Source: Phragmites australis
Lineage: Eukaryota > Streptophyta > Magnoliopsida > Poales > Poaceae
Reading direction: 5' to 3'
Assembly (NCBI RefSeq): GCF_958298935.1
Contig: NC_084924.1
Span: 23,347,819-23,411,818, forward strand
Length of the DNA stretch: 64,000 nt
Shown here: positions 12,309-24,504 of the stretch, one piece after another
Position numbering within the stretch: the first letter of the stretch is position 1
Layout of the letters: each line of letters begins with the position of its first letter
The notes under the pieces: generated by a model
Seen by the model: the letters and a program-made list of their open reading frames with translations, nothing else
Told to the model about the DNA's origin: nothing
The model's database searches: none
Position numbers and translations under genes: made by a program

Positions 12309-14022
12309 TGTGAGGAACTGGGACGTCTTAAGAAGGGGGTTGAATTAGGACATTTAGAAACCTAAACCAAATTGGCTCTAAAAACTTCATAAGATAAACC
12401 TATATCGATTTCTATTTAAATATGCTCTAGATTTATCTAGTGTGTTTACTCTACTGCTCAAAAGGATTGTAACCTACTCCAGCAAGGTAAATTGTAAGTA
12501 TGTAAATACGAAAACATAAATAAGATAGAGAGACAAACTCGGCACAAGGGATTTTTATCCCGTGGTATCGATGGCATGAATGCCACCCCTAGTCCACGTT
12601 AGAGCTACAGAAAGGATATGCTTTTGGTCGCCAAGTCTCTTCCGGTCATGGCTCTTGAGCTATCAAGTCACCAAAATAAGGTCTCAAGTATGATGAACCA
12701 CCAAGCCACCAAGGTAAGGTCTCACCACTAGCCTCTCTTTCGGTCACTTGCCGCCATGATCACTTCAGAGTTTGAGCCACCAAGGAAAGGGTCTTCGCAT
12801 TCCCGTACACGTGTCTTGTCGCCGCTCCACATCAAGTCGGAGGGTCAACAAGCTTGAGCCACCAAGGCCCAAGATGCCGGTGAGTTACCAAGACTCCAAG
12901 GTGCTGACATATCACTTGGTACAAGCTAGGATCACTCATTGATCCCTTCTTCAAGCTACAATACCTAGCAACAACTCACTCTAGGCCTATAAGCACTAAA
13001 CACTCTATAATCTTGTGCTTAATTACCTTGGATAATCACTTTAAGCACTTTGGTGGCTTGGATGTCTTCTCAAATGTGTATGAGCTTCCTCTAGACTCCA
13101 GCAGCATGCTACACCATCAAATGACTGAGTGAGGGGGTATTTATAGCCTCGAACTCACGCAGTAGCAGTTAATCTAACGGCTCTAAAAAGCTACTAACAC
13201 CGGATGATCCAGTGAGAATAGTAGTACTAACATCGGATCATCCGGTGAGTACAGCCTCAGAAACTAGCTGTTGGAACTTCACTCACCGTCTTTGTGAACA
13301 CCGTACACTTTGGTGTGCCTTCAAATCCATCACCAGACCATTCGGTGAGTTATGTTGAGCCAGCCAAGCCTTTGAAGCCTCTCTATGTAAAATACTCCGA
13401 TGCATTCATATGGTATTTGTACCATTCACACTAGACCATCCGATGAGTTAAACCTTCTCTTCTTTTCCTTGGAAATGCTCCGGTGCAACTATCTCTGAGA
13501 TCACCGGACTATCTGGTGAGTTGATCTTTATTCTTTAACACTTGCAGTAGCCTCTGCAAGAAATGCTCTGGTGCTATACTTCGGTGTGCACAAACCAAGC
13601 ACTGAACCATCCGGTGGATTGATCTTCAGTCTTCTACACTTGTGTTCTTCTCTGCAGAAAATACTCCGATGTTACCCGGTGCAGATCACCAAACTATCCG
13701 ATGAGGTCGTTAGCCTTATCTCTGTCAGAAATACTCAGGTGAGTTTAACCCTGAACATCGGACCATTCAGTGAGGCTATCAGTCTCTGGACACAATGCTC
13801 CGGTGAATGCAAACTCCTCTGCATCGGACCTTCCGGTGGGGAAAATTTTCTAGGACTTTTCCAATTTAATCAAACTTTATTTCAACTATGGTGGCTTCTT
13901 GATGTATTGTATCCATGAGACCTACTAACATATATTCTTGAGAAACATGTTAGTCTCAATAACTATGTTGTCATTAATCATCAAAATCACAATCATGGTC
14001 TAATAGGGCCATTTTCGCTACA
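12309..14022 (-). repeat. LTR of gag-only element A (1.7 kb)
   Basis: The reverse complement of this block matches the LTR at 60707-62392 from end to end. It begins TGTAGCGAAAATGGCC (minus strand from 14022) and ends GACGTC...CTCACA (12309). It contains several ACCGGA/TCCGGT half-sites. The polypurine tract abuts it at 14023, which marks it as the element's 3' LTR in minus orientation. Confidence 0.85.
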
Positions 14023-14069
14023 ATCTCCCTCTTTTTAGTGATTGATAAGCTTAACATTCTAGAGTTGTG

Positions 14070-15300
14070 ACGTCTAGGGTTGTGATAGATACCTATAGCG
14101 CTCCACTTTTTGATGGCACAAATTTCCCTCGTTAAAAAATTCTAATGTCTTATTTTTTGTAAGCCAAAGGTCTAGATTTTAGAGAGTCACTGAGAAAGGG
14201 ATGAGACCTCACATCACCAACAGGGAGAGGCAATTAGATGCATTGGAGAAGAGTATCCTTTTATAATCTTTAAATATTGATGTATTTAATCGTATTTCTT
14301 CTCTCACTAATGCACACAATATTTGGAATAGTCTCATTGAAATACATGAAAGTACAAAAGATGTGCGCAATGAGAAATATTACGTGCTTGTTACTAAGCT
14401 CAATAGCATCAAATGATTTTCCCATAAAAGTGCTAATGACATATAATCACATTTGAATATTCTTGTCAATGAGATAAATAGGCTAGGTTTGACGTTAATT
14501 GACGATGGTCAAATGGTGAGAAGAATACTTCAAGCTCTTCCTCTGAAGTACAAGTTAATAGTCTCCATCATCTACAACAACAATGATATCAAGAAGATGA
14601 CTTCAAGTCAAGTGCTTGACAAGATCACCGCTCATGAGATGACCATGAACAAGGAGCATGAAGAGCTTAGGGCAAAATTTTGAGTGCATTTAAGATCAAT
14701 CTAAGGCCCCTTTAGAGCAATATACCTCTTTATTTAATTTCAATCCAAAGGTACATGCTTACACTTCTTGTGATGATTTAATTGATATATCATGTTCACC
14801 CCTCTACAATAAGATATGTGTTGAGAATGTTCTTGTAGAACCATCTAACAAACTTATTGCACAAGAAAATGATGAGCTCAAGCAACAAGTGGAAAAGCTC
14901 AATAAGGACTTGGCAAGATTAAAGGGCAAGAACCATATCCAACCTCCTCAAGATAAACATACTACCATAGTGAAGAAGCTTGCGGAGGGGGTCCATCATG
15001 ACATACTTCAAATGTAATCAAGAATGCTACAAGTCCTTCTAATGCAAGCAAGTTAAGAAGAAGATCAAGGAGAAAGAAGAAGATCATGAACCTCTCCAAT
15101 AAGACCTCCAATATCTACATCAAGCCTAACTATAAAAATAAGATCAAGAGCAACCACTATAAGCTCAAGAAAATGGAAAATGGTAAGGTGCTTGCACATA
15201 TGATTGAGAGAAAGAAATGGGGGTAGAACTGACCCATTTGGGTGTCTAAGGAAGTCATCACCAACATGAAGAGGTCCTAATTAGTTTAGGTTCCAAAAAA
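14070..15300 (+). pseudogene. Decayed gag of element A
   Basis: Plus-strand pieces match the copia-type gag (UBN2 family) of element B: a start region FDG/FPR-type (about 14105-14135), then HLNILVNEINRLGLTLIDDG (about 14450-14510) and QMVRRILQALPLKYKL (about 14510-14557). After these come Lys-rich segments and a remnant of a zinc-knuckle region (about 15000-15060). Stops and shifts are frequent; the longest open piece is 14453-14683. No protease, integrase or RT follows, so mobility would need enzymes from another copia element. Confidence 0.7.
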
Positions 15301-16550
15301 GACTTGAAGCCCTAGGTGGCTGTGAGAATTTAGAGACTTGGCTCACAAAATAAAGTGAAGCTTCAAACAAAAAAGTTAAGTGTATATGAATGGACACTTT
15401 GATAAAGATCATGATCATCATATACCCAAATCCCTATCTAAAGGTAAATAAGACAAAGGTAATGGAGCTAGATGCCAAACTTTTTAATTGTTGTAGCTCA
15501 TTTTCCTTGTCTAGAATTGCATATGCTTATTCAATTTATTGCAATACCTAGTGTAGATTTTTATATGGTAGGTTACTTGTGTTTCTCTCTTTCTTACGAG
15601 CAACCTATAAGGTTTATTAGTTGTTGATCCTTACATGACACTAGTTTTACAATTGGTATCTTTTATGTGCCATGAACCAATCTATAGGATACCCTCCCTA
15701 TTGTTATTAATAACAAATGCATATGTCTTGCAAGTATTCAAAACTTGTATGTACATATTTAGGGGGAGTATATCCTATGGGTTGTGATTTTAAGACCAAC
15801 ATGTGTTGCTAGATATATCTTATGTAGTCTCATGGAGAAATCAATACGTCCTCGGAGGTATACAATGCTTAAATGCTTCAATTAGTATTATTGTCAATTC
15901 ATTTCTACCTATAAACTACCTCAATGCATGATATGACTTAAACTTACTACCTCTACTTATTGTCTAGATGTGCATATATTGCTACATTCTTATAAGTGGT
16001 ATTCACAAGTGGGTCTCATTATATGTATGCATATATAAAGGAGGAGTTTAGATTATATAATGTGAGTTTCATAAATTATGATTCCTATTTGTCTTTTTCA
16101 ATTGATATTAATATCTTATATCTTTACAATTGGTATATCTTTTCAATTAGTATCATTTCATTGGATCATGATTTATAAAACTCTCTCCCATGTGCTCTAA
16201 CGCTCTTTCTTGAGATCAACATATGTTTATAGCCCTTTTTGAGATTATTGACAAAGGGGGAGAAGTTTGATGACCAAAGTAAGAAGCAAGACACGAGATA
16301 TCTAGGAATATCGAAGTTGACAAAGAGGGAGAGGAAGAAGATACAAGAAGCAACATGAGACACCTAAGTTGACAAAGGGGAGAAGCTCCTGCGTGTATCG
16401 ATCAAGAGAGATAGTGGCAATGAAGAAAGAGGGAGCTACAACAAAGGGGGACTAAATGGTAAGAACATGCATCTTTACAATATGGTAAGGATTTGTGCTC
16501 TTTACAATTGGTATTATTTATTATTTACCACTTGCTTTGGTTGTATTTTC
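15301..16550 (+). other. 3' non-coding region of element A
   Basis: No coding similarity. It is collinear with 47690-48970 of element B and 59470-60690 of element C, including repeated 'caattggtatc' motifs and the block 'gtaggtt-cttgtgtttctctctttct'. It ends just short of the place where a polypurine tract should lie; instead it runs into a piece of LTR in the opposite direction. Confidence 0.6.
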
Positions 16551-17399
16551 ATCAATCACCAAAATCATAATCATAGCCTAATATGGCCATTTTCGCTACA
16601 CTAAGCCTTGTCATTTCAAGGAATGGATTGACCATGTCAGGCAAACATACTCTGGGGATACATCAGAGATGTTGAAACAAAATGTGAGTATGAGATTAGG
16701 ACAAAGGAAGCACGGCTGCGGCAGAAGGCAAGGCACGAGCGGTAACAAGAATGTTAATGCTGAGAACAAGAACACAAGCGACAGGCCGAGCAACTTTATA
16801 GGCATGAGGAACATCGTTTCCGATAGGATATTCTAAGGAGGTAGGAGGCTAACCTTCAAAGGCATGAAGAACACCTACAAACACGTGAAGCAATCCTGCG
16901 CCGGCAAGAAGAGGGTGATCACGAAGTGGCATGTCAACGAAGGGGAAGACTTCCCCGGTCCACCCAGTAGAAGCCTTTTCTTATCCACATCAATGTAATA
17001 TTACCGTCAACTTTGCGTTATCCGCACACATCCAACCGTGAAAACAAAATAGATGGTTTCTACTACAACTTTTCACATTAGTAAACATGTACTCCATTTT
17101 CAGACCTACCTTTTTGTACGTAACCATTTCAAAATTAGCTTTCTCATTAGTAGTCTTTTCATAGCAACATTTTTAGACACAGACTTTTTAGAAGTAGCCC
17201 CTTTAGACCTAACCTTTTTAGACATAGCATTTTTAGAAATAGGCTTTTCAGAAGTAAGCTTTTCAGAAGTAGCCTTTCCAGTTGATATGAGTACACCTTA
17301 CCGCAAAATCAACTGTTTTCCATGACCAATTTTCATGGACTTGATCCATGCACCAGCATGATTCTGCTATATAAATACACGATCTCCTACTCACGTATA

Positions 17400-18000
17400 G
17401 AACCAAACCACTAGCCTCAACCTCCACAACTCCGATGAAAATGGGGTCCACCTTTACCCAAGAAATATATACCGGATACTCCGCCTGAAGGGTCGAAGTG
17501 CCCATATACTGGTGTGAAGATATTTATAGGATGATGAAGTCCTCTGAATTCTCCTGCATCTACGGATGTAGGTTCTTCATGTGCTGTAACTACAAGTACG
17601 ATCCACCTCAGGGAAGAAGTAATGTTAGCTCCTGCTTCTTTGTAATAACTTCCAGCCAAACTACTACAAAACAACGAAGATATACCACTTAATATTTTGG
17701 TCTTCATTGCAGTCGCCGCCACCACTACGCGACTTCTTACAGTGACTGAATTGCAGTCGGAAGCGGATGTGTTCCTCATTCACATTGATCATTGCGCCAC
17801 TTGGAGATACTTCCATGAGATAAAAGCCGACGAGAGGAGGGAGGCTACGAAAAAGCGCATTCAAGAGGAGCAGCAGAAGATACGAAAGAAGCATAACCGT
17901 ATGATAGTGGAGGCCCGTGAAGCGGAGAGAGAGGAAGCGTGAGAGGGCACATCGAGCGCGTGGTGCAGGATCTGAAGCGGCGAGAAATGGAAAGTACCCA
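17400..18000 (+). pseudogene. GRF-type zinc-finger gene 2 in the MULE
   Basis: The first exon (about 17430-17613) reads PIYWCEDIYRMMKSSEFSC, then YGCRFFMCCNYKYDPPQ, matching the GRF finger. The expected first-pair Cys appears as Tyr, and Gly-Arg-Arg has become Gly-Cys-Arg. After a probable intron ending at the AG of TTGCAG (17711), the second part reads SPPPLRDFLQ (about 17713), where Arg replaces the last zinc-binding Cys. After a stop and a frame change comes a charged helix-forming tail, ATWRYFHEIKADERREATKK and onward (about 17795-17945). It is a paralogue of GRF gene 1, and both follow the PMD gene in the same direction. It is clearly decayed. The function of the intact family in plants is little known beyond the nucleic-acid-binding role of GRF fingers. 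Confidence 0.6.
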
Positions 18001-18360
18001 CGTTGCACTTAGCAGACCACATATTGTTTATATTCGCTAAGGCATATTAGGTTTAGACACGGTACTTGTTCACATCATAATGATCGTATACAGTACATGC
18101 TAATGCCTATGTATGATGTCGTTGTTCCCATTAAAATCACCGTATTAAAATTTTCGTTTCCTTCAAATCCGAGTATCCAAAATACCACACAAATATCCAA
18201 TGGCACTCGACGATTCGTTAACACAAACAATTATGGCGCACAGATGCCTATTCTACCATAAATTTAATTTTGTTTTTTGCCAAATCAAGGTGCTGTTGTC
18301 CGTTTAACATGCGACACATTACAGTCACCAATTTTTTAATTACTTGACCGTTGGAGCCCA

Positions 18361-18434
18361 CAAGCGACGATAACCTATTCTTACAAATTTTCAAAATGGC
18401 TGTATAATTTTACAAATATTAATAGATATATATA
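18361..18434. repeat. Inner part of the MULE right terminal inverted repeat
   Basis: Reverse complement of the left repeat at 4685-4759. The outermost five bases of the same repeat are displaced to 32252-32256 by the Helitron insertion at 18434/32252. Confidence 0.75.
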
Positions 18435-18466
18435 CTAGAAGGAAGCCCGCATCAAATTGCCGCGGG
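18435..18466 (-). other. Helitron 3' terminus: hairpin and CTAG end
   Basis: On the minus strand CCCGC (18466-18462) pairs with GCGGG (18450-18446) around an 11-base loop. Seven bases follow, then CTAG at 18438-18435. Such a hairpin close to a CTRR end is thought to act as the terminator of rolling-circle transfer. Confidence 0.85.
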
Positions 18467-19205
18467 AGGTAGGCATAGCTAGGTTGTAACAATGAGAAGC
18501 TAAAGAATTCATATGCTCATATAATGGAAGCATTGTTGCAATCTAGAGAGTATCACAATCTTCTAATTAGAACGACATATTGTATGATTCATAAATCACA
18601 AGTATTGGTCGAGGTAGATCCCAAATTACACATCCGTGGGTGGTAATGCTAGTTAGTGCACATCATTCTTTGTTGTAGGAGAGAGCACACCAGCGGAATT
18701 TAAGTTTGGATATTGGGCTGGTGCAGACTACCTATATAGCAATTAACCAAGTTATGATCTTCCTATTGGAGTAGACCAGACATAAGGTCATTTTCAAATG
18801 GCATGAGGCCAGATAATGATGCCATCCAAGATGAATAGCACCCAGTCTTCTCTTTTATACAAAGTAGGTGAGCAACATGATAGAACGTGAAAATCTATAG
18901 AGCATAATTTTTCTGCACAAATTTAATGGGAACCAAATCATAGAAGCGAAAGAAAAAAATAGCATACTACATGGATAATGTTAGTCCAGAGTAGTTTGAG
19001 GTTGCCAGTGGAGGCAAACAGAGTTGGATATCACAATATGTAACAGTTCATTAGATAATCAATATCTTCATTCACTTAATATAAGGTAAACATTCATATC
19101 TGAAGCTTATAATAACAACAAAAGAACTTGGTTGCTACTCCATGCTAGTCCAAGCTGGAAACATTCATCACACATGACATGGCTAGGATGGACTACACAA
19201 ATAGG
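18467..19205. other. Helitron 3' non-coding region
   Basis: No open frame or family similarity seen on either strand. Confidence 0.4.
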
Positions 19206-22200
19206 TGTCACACCTGGTTTTAACGGCCAAAATCAGATGCGGCTTATGTATGCTCAGGATGTTCAACACACATAAAGACATCATAGGTGAAGTAACAAAA
19301 GCAATATTTTTATAGAATAAATATTAAACTCTTACAGTAATTGACATATATTATCTTCTATAAAGATATCTGCAGTGGAACAGAAGCACTGATGCCCAAC
19401 AACACCGCAAGCAACCGACCAGAAGACACGCGCCTAGAACGTCACAACCTTATCTTGATAGTCTTCAACATCTTCACTCACTGAGCAGCAGCACATATGT
19501 CGCATGGTATAGGAAAAATAGCAAGTGTAACCACATAACGCGCTCAGCAAGTGTGGGAAAAATAATAATATGCAGGCTTATATCAAGAATAGGCTAACAC
19601 ATGATATATTTATGTAAATACGAGTAATAAAAATACATTTGGACTCAAAAAGTATTAAAAAATTATTAAGTGAATGTAACCCATACAGTTCAACACCCAG
19701 CATACAAGGCTCCCCACCTTACATAACATAACAGTCTAGTACTCCCTGTACTATATACAAAACCACAAACATCTAGTACTCTCTGTACCAGAACCATAAC
19801 CATAACTGAATCCATAACCACAACCCACTAATCATGTGAGGATCCAAGTCTCTCATAACCGTGAGCATGGCTGTTATAACAGTTTTTACACTCTGTAGAG
19901 GTTATCTAGCTTTCCCCACGGGTCAGTGAATTCTATGTTACCGTGTTTGCAAGACACTTAACACACGCCACAAGTATGCCGCCAAGAAATCACTAAATGA
20001 CATTTTCCACTAAACAGAGACTAATCCAGTATGTGTCTGCCTACTAGGTTTCACCGCCAGGATTTACGCGAATTAAACTCCTACCCAAAAGCCCCCTTTT
20101 GTGCTAACACAACACACACTGGGTAGACTCTAACTAGTATGTCACGCCTTACTCATATCAACCTCGTGGTTGGTACGTTACTTCATGGGCTGTCGCTCCA
20201 TAAACAGATCCTTACTTAGGTTACTTGAGCAAACACTAAACTAACATCATAACCATGACCACTATCACCAACATCCTTATGCTCAAGGCCTAAGGTTCCA
20301 TATTGCTAGACTATTAACAAATTAACCATATTGTTACATATGTTCATTAGTCAAAATTATGATACTTCCCAATATCCCAAAAGCATAGCTAAGCAGTCTA
20401 CCCAAGAAAGACACCTAACCATAAACCATCTAGGTTCCAAGGGATGATAAGGAAAAATCTAGGGAAAACTTTAACATAGGTGACTACCCACCATATTGAC
20501 AGACATTGCATGCAATTTTGTAAAACAAAATAGTTTAAAAAACATAGGTTCAAGATGATCAAGGACACTTGCCTTTTACCCAATGCTGCTCAGTGTTGTC
20601 GAAATCTTGGTCTTGAAGTTCCTCGAACTGCTCCAGAACGTTATCGACTAATCGCGAGAACTACCGACAAACAACACAAAGCAAACAATAAGAATAACAT
20701 ACCAAAGATCAGGAAAACACTTTAAAAATACTATGGTTGGATAGGTAAGATTTTAGAAACATTTAGATGCAAGAATCGCCTAAATCGGAGTTAAGATGAA
20801 AAGAGAATGAGCTTTCGAAAGATGGATTAGACTGAAAAGGAAATGCTGATTTTTCAAAACTATCTTCCTATGGGAAAGGCTTTATTGCACAATTACTGTG
20901 TTAGGCTTGACAACATTATTGCATAAGATTCAAGAAGTGTAAGGTAAACAAGACTTCGCTGACTAGGCTAAGGAGAATGATACGACGCTGACTTGGCATG
21001 CTATGCAAGTACTATCTTGGATTAAAAAAGGGATACGCGGAGATCTTGTCTCGACCACCTATGATGGATCAAAAAGGCCAAAGGTTGTGCTTCTAGATTA
21101 AGGATACTACTGGTTACTCTATGTAGCGGTGGTGGTTTGGATTTCGTCGAAGACAGCGATCGGGCACGTGGCCACATACATCGATGTCAGGCTTCAGTGG
21201 TGTTTCAGTGAAACAAGGGAAGCATAGCATAGAACGCGGAAAGAGTAACTCAACGGTATGGTTAGTTTTGAAAGGGGTCATCTGAGGTAGTGGCAAAACA
21301 GCGATGACTACTGCTAGGTTTGGTGGTGACCGCGAACAGATGCAAGAACAAAGACACTCGCGTTCTAGGAGATTGGCTATGCAATTTGAGAAACCGTTTG
21401 AATAGAGATGTTCATATATCCCGGGAACACAATTCTACGGCAAGGGTTTTGGTAGATCATCCCATCAGAGGAAGAACGATCAACGAAGAAGAGATGGGTA
21501 ATGGCTGCGACATGCTGTGGTTGGCAATGGTGTCCTGGTCGTGTCGCTGCACAAATGGGGATGAGATCCTAGGGTCACGTAGAAGACTTGATGGGACATG
21601 CTGTGACACAGTTCGTGCATCCATACGGCTTTCGGATTGACGGGGAACGCGAATGCAAATCCTGTGCACGCGTAGAGCGTGTACAAAAACCAGACAGTGG
21701 GTTTGTCGACCTTGATTAAGGTGGTTTTGCTGCTCTACTGGCTGACCTGGTTGGTGAGGGCATGGGGAACATCATGGTACATGCAGCGGTGAAAGGTCTT
21801 GGGGATTTTACTTGCGGTCGATCGAGAACGTCGATGCCAATCGGCTATAGCGCGGCTGTTCGTGACGGCGACGATCGTGACGGCGTAGATCGGGCTTTGA
21901 CCGAGGCTAGGGCTTGGCTAAGAACTTATTATGATGCTAGAACATAGTAAGGGGGGAGAAGAAGGGGTCCTCACCTTGCTTTGATGGTTGAGGAAGGAGG
22001 ATTCACGGAGAAGACGATAAGGTAGCGCATCACGGGTGGTGGCGACGGTGGCTCCGGCGAACGGTGGCACACGGACAGGGCAGCAGCAACTTCTATGGTT
22101 TGATGGCATGGAATAGGGGTAGGAGAGGGCGTGTAACTCATATTTATAGGGCTAGGGGTGGCTGGTTGAGGTGGAGTCCAAGCCGAACATGAATCGGATT

Positions 22201-23226
22201 CGAGTTCGAGTCGGTTACGGTTTCTTTTTCTGCAGCTCTCTATTACGAGGATGATATCTCTATCGTACGGACTCCAAATTAGACGTTTCTTGACTCTTAA
22301 TTGTAGTACTCGAATAGATCTACAGCTTTGGTATTTATTGGAACTTCTGAAAATGCCATCGTGATTTCCAAAAATGCACCACAAGATAAACTGTTTGAAC
22401 TCGAACTTATCTGCATAGCATTGATTTCGGGGGCCATAACTCCTAGCTCCATTATCCAAAAGGGAACTTCCATAGGTTCAAATCGAAGTTCTCGACGGGA
22501 CCTACAACTTTTGTATTGTCAAGATTTGCATTTGAGGCCATTTTGAACTCTGAAACTTCATGGGAAGATGAGGCTATCTAGGGCTCTGCGAAAATTTATA
22601 GATTTCGTGGATCCTTTGTTGGGCCATCTAGAAGATTTGGCTCAGGGTTTGAATTTGAGCAAGATTGAGCCTAAATACACTTTAGGTATATCTAGGGTTT
22701 AGAAAAGAAACTTTTGTAGAGAAATTTGAATAGGATTTGAATTTAAATTGAGTTTGGAGTGAATTTAGGAAAAACGAAAAATGAGGTTGAACAAGAATAA
22801 GAGTACATAAGGAATTTGAATTTGGATTTGGGTAGAATTTGAGAAAGATGAGAGGTTGACTTTAAACATGGATTTAGATAAGATTTAAATTGAACTAAAG
22901 AAGGATCAGGTATGATCAAGGATTGAATAGATGATGAATTCAAGGATTTTAAATTCCAACCATTAAGATCCTTAAGTTATTCACTACTAAGTTTTGTAAA
23001 AATCTTTTCAAAATCTTTTTTACTCAAAACACCAAAGAAAAAAAAAAGAACTCTAATATATTTACCTGGCTCCTAACAAAACTCACTATGCAATGCGTAC
23101 AAAATAATAACCTATATTGATTGATTGGTTAAGAAAATAGGTTTTAAACCTATACTACTGGTGAAGCTATTCAATAATCTTGAAATTTTTTAGAAATTTA
23201 AAAAATCTGAAAATGAAGATGTTACA
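19206..23226 (-). repeat. Solo-LTR-like block (about 4 kb) inside the Helitron
   Basis: On the minus strand it starts TGTAACATCTTCATTTTC (from 23226) and ends GGTGTGACA (to 19206), the TG...CA form of a gypsy-type LTR. A TATA box, CCCTATAAATATG, lies on the minus strand at about 22160-22148, as in LTR promoters. The centre (about 20330-21770) recurs in the same orientation at 58020-59447. There is no gag or pol and no polypurine tract or primer site. The flanks (ATAGG and GTAGA) are not an obvious target duplication, so solo-LTR status is not proven. Confidence 0.5.
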
Positions 23227-24504
23227 GTAGAACTGCCAGTGATATCAATCACCATGTTGTTAGCCTAGTATATAGATGAGCTGACCTGCAACGCTCTTAC
23301 AACGTAGATGGAAAAAAGAAAAGAAATACAATACATAGCTGAAATCCATGCACAAACTCTGATAATGTTTTGTAGGCCTACAATCTATCTGAAGGCGGCG
23401 TTACTTTGATTAGTATAGCAAAATTTGCATAATGATTAGTCTGGGTATTATAGCCCTAAAAAAATCATAAAACAATTATTTATTGCACTGGGTGTATATA
23501 GTCTGCAGCAAATAACTTTGCAAGTATGAAAAAGGTGATAAAGTTCAAATGTAAATCTAGAGCACAAAGTCTGATGAACTCGTTGAACTGGAAGGAAATG
23601 AGCAAGGAGATGGCGTAAACCAAAATTGAAGGGCAACGTGTAGAGAATCACAATAAACATTGTGCGAAGAACATCAATAATGGTATGCAAAAAAATGGTC
23701 AACTTCCATCAGGGTAGGGAACGTACCATAAACATATTATGCTAAAATATGAGGCTAACATTGCTACGAAATATGACGTGTTGCATAAAGAGTAGGCAAA
23801 AGGCATATTTAACGTGGGGACCACAACAGTGATATGCAAGATAATAGTAAACTCCACAAGGACAGGGAAAGGCACCGTAAGCACATACTGTTGCAGTTGA
23901 GCTTACTTAGAAAGATGATAAGAGTTGTATCCAAAGAAGGCAAAAAGCATAGGTAATGTGCAGGCAAAAAAGCTGTTGAGTAATACAATTTGTATTTGTA
24001 TAGAGAAATGGATATTAACTTATTTTGAAGCTGCATGCTCCTATGAATTTCTGACATGTAATGATGGCTTGCAGGTTGGGGAAAAAGAGGGAAGGGAATG
24101 CACTGGCTTATGCAAGTTAACCAAGGACTAATAAGGGGAAGAAATAGCAAGCATCACGATTTATAGAAACATGGTCTCATAAATTGTTACTGGATAGAAA
24201 AGTTGGGTCCCCACATATTTTCTTTGTAGAATAGTACATGGGTAAGTTTTGTATTTATTGAAATGGAGACTATAAAAATGCTATGTAATACATAATCATC
24301 AAAATATGATAATTCATTATTTTATACAAAAATGCCAAACTATCAAGAGAGCACCAGTTTGCTATAATGATGTATACCTTTTCCACACAATGGGGCATTG
24401 TATGCCATTGGAAAGTACTGAGCTTTGAGGTTCACTTATTGTTAAATCAAAAGGGAGCGAGGCACATGCAGGATTGATTTTTTTTTTTTTACCTCATAGC
24501 ACTA
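23227..24504. other. Helitron non-coding region 3' of the Rep/helicase
   Basis: AT-rich, with no conserved coding frame. Small minus-strand open frames (for example 23809-24150) show no domain. Confidence 0.4.

Larger units (their letters stand above)
12309..16600 (-). mobile_element. Gag-only LTR element A with inverted interior
   Basis: The ends are TG...CA and the flanks carry a perfect 5-bp duplication, so it integrated as one unit. The left block (12309-14022) is a complete LTR in minus orientation, followed by the minus-strand polypurine tract (14023-14036). The interior (about 14055-16550), including gag, is in plus orientation, opposite to the LTR. The right end (about 16555-16600) has only about the first 46 bp of an LTR, again in minus orientation. 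So the core is flipped relative to its own LTRs and most of the 5' LTR is missing. The family resembles plant TR-GAG elements: gag but no pol between long LTRs. It interrupts GRF gene 1. Confidence 0.82.
12100..16980 (+). pseudogene. GRF-type zinc-finger gene 1, split by a retroelement
   Basis: The first exon (about 12115-12224) reads CPLCKCGNRERM, then DGRRFFTWPELDV. The second part resumes at 16606 with CHFKEWIDHVRQ. Together these match the GRF zinc finger (C-x-C-G, then GRRFF-x-C, then C-x-F-x-W-x-D), a nucleic-acid-binding fold. The third expected zinc ligand is Trp (TGG) instead of Cys, so the finger is damaged. The intron has a GT at 12225 and a pyrimidine-poor acceptor CTAAG at 12304-12308. 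A 4.3-kb LTR element inserted exactly there and duplicated CTAAG. Downstream, one frame gives a charged, probably coiled-coil tail with repeated ILRRQE blocks (about 16830-16920) and a basic end. Frameshifts separate these pieces. Orientation is the same as the other MULE genes. Confidence 0.62.

Noticed and set aside
18423..18431. TATATATAT (4689-4697) and TAGATATAT as a 9-bp target duplication of the MULE
   Set aside because: AT-rich and imperfect. The perfect 11-bp TGTTATTTTAC pair outside the Helitron explains both the duplication and the extended inverted repeat better.
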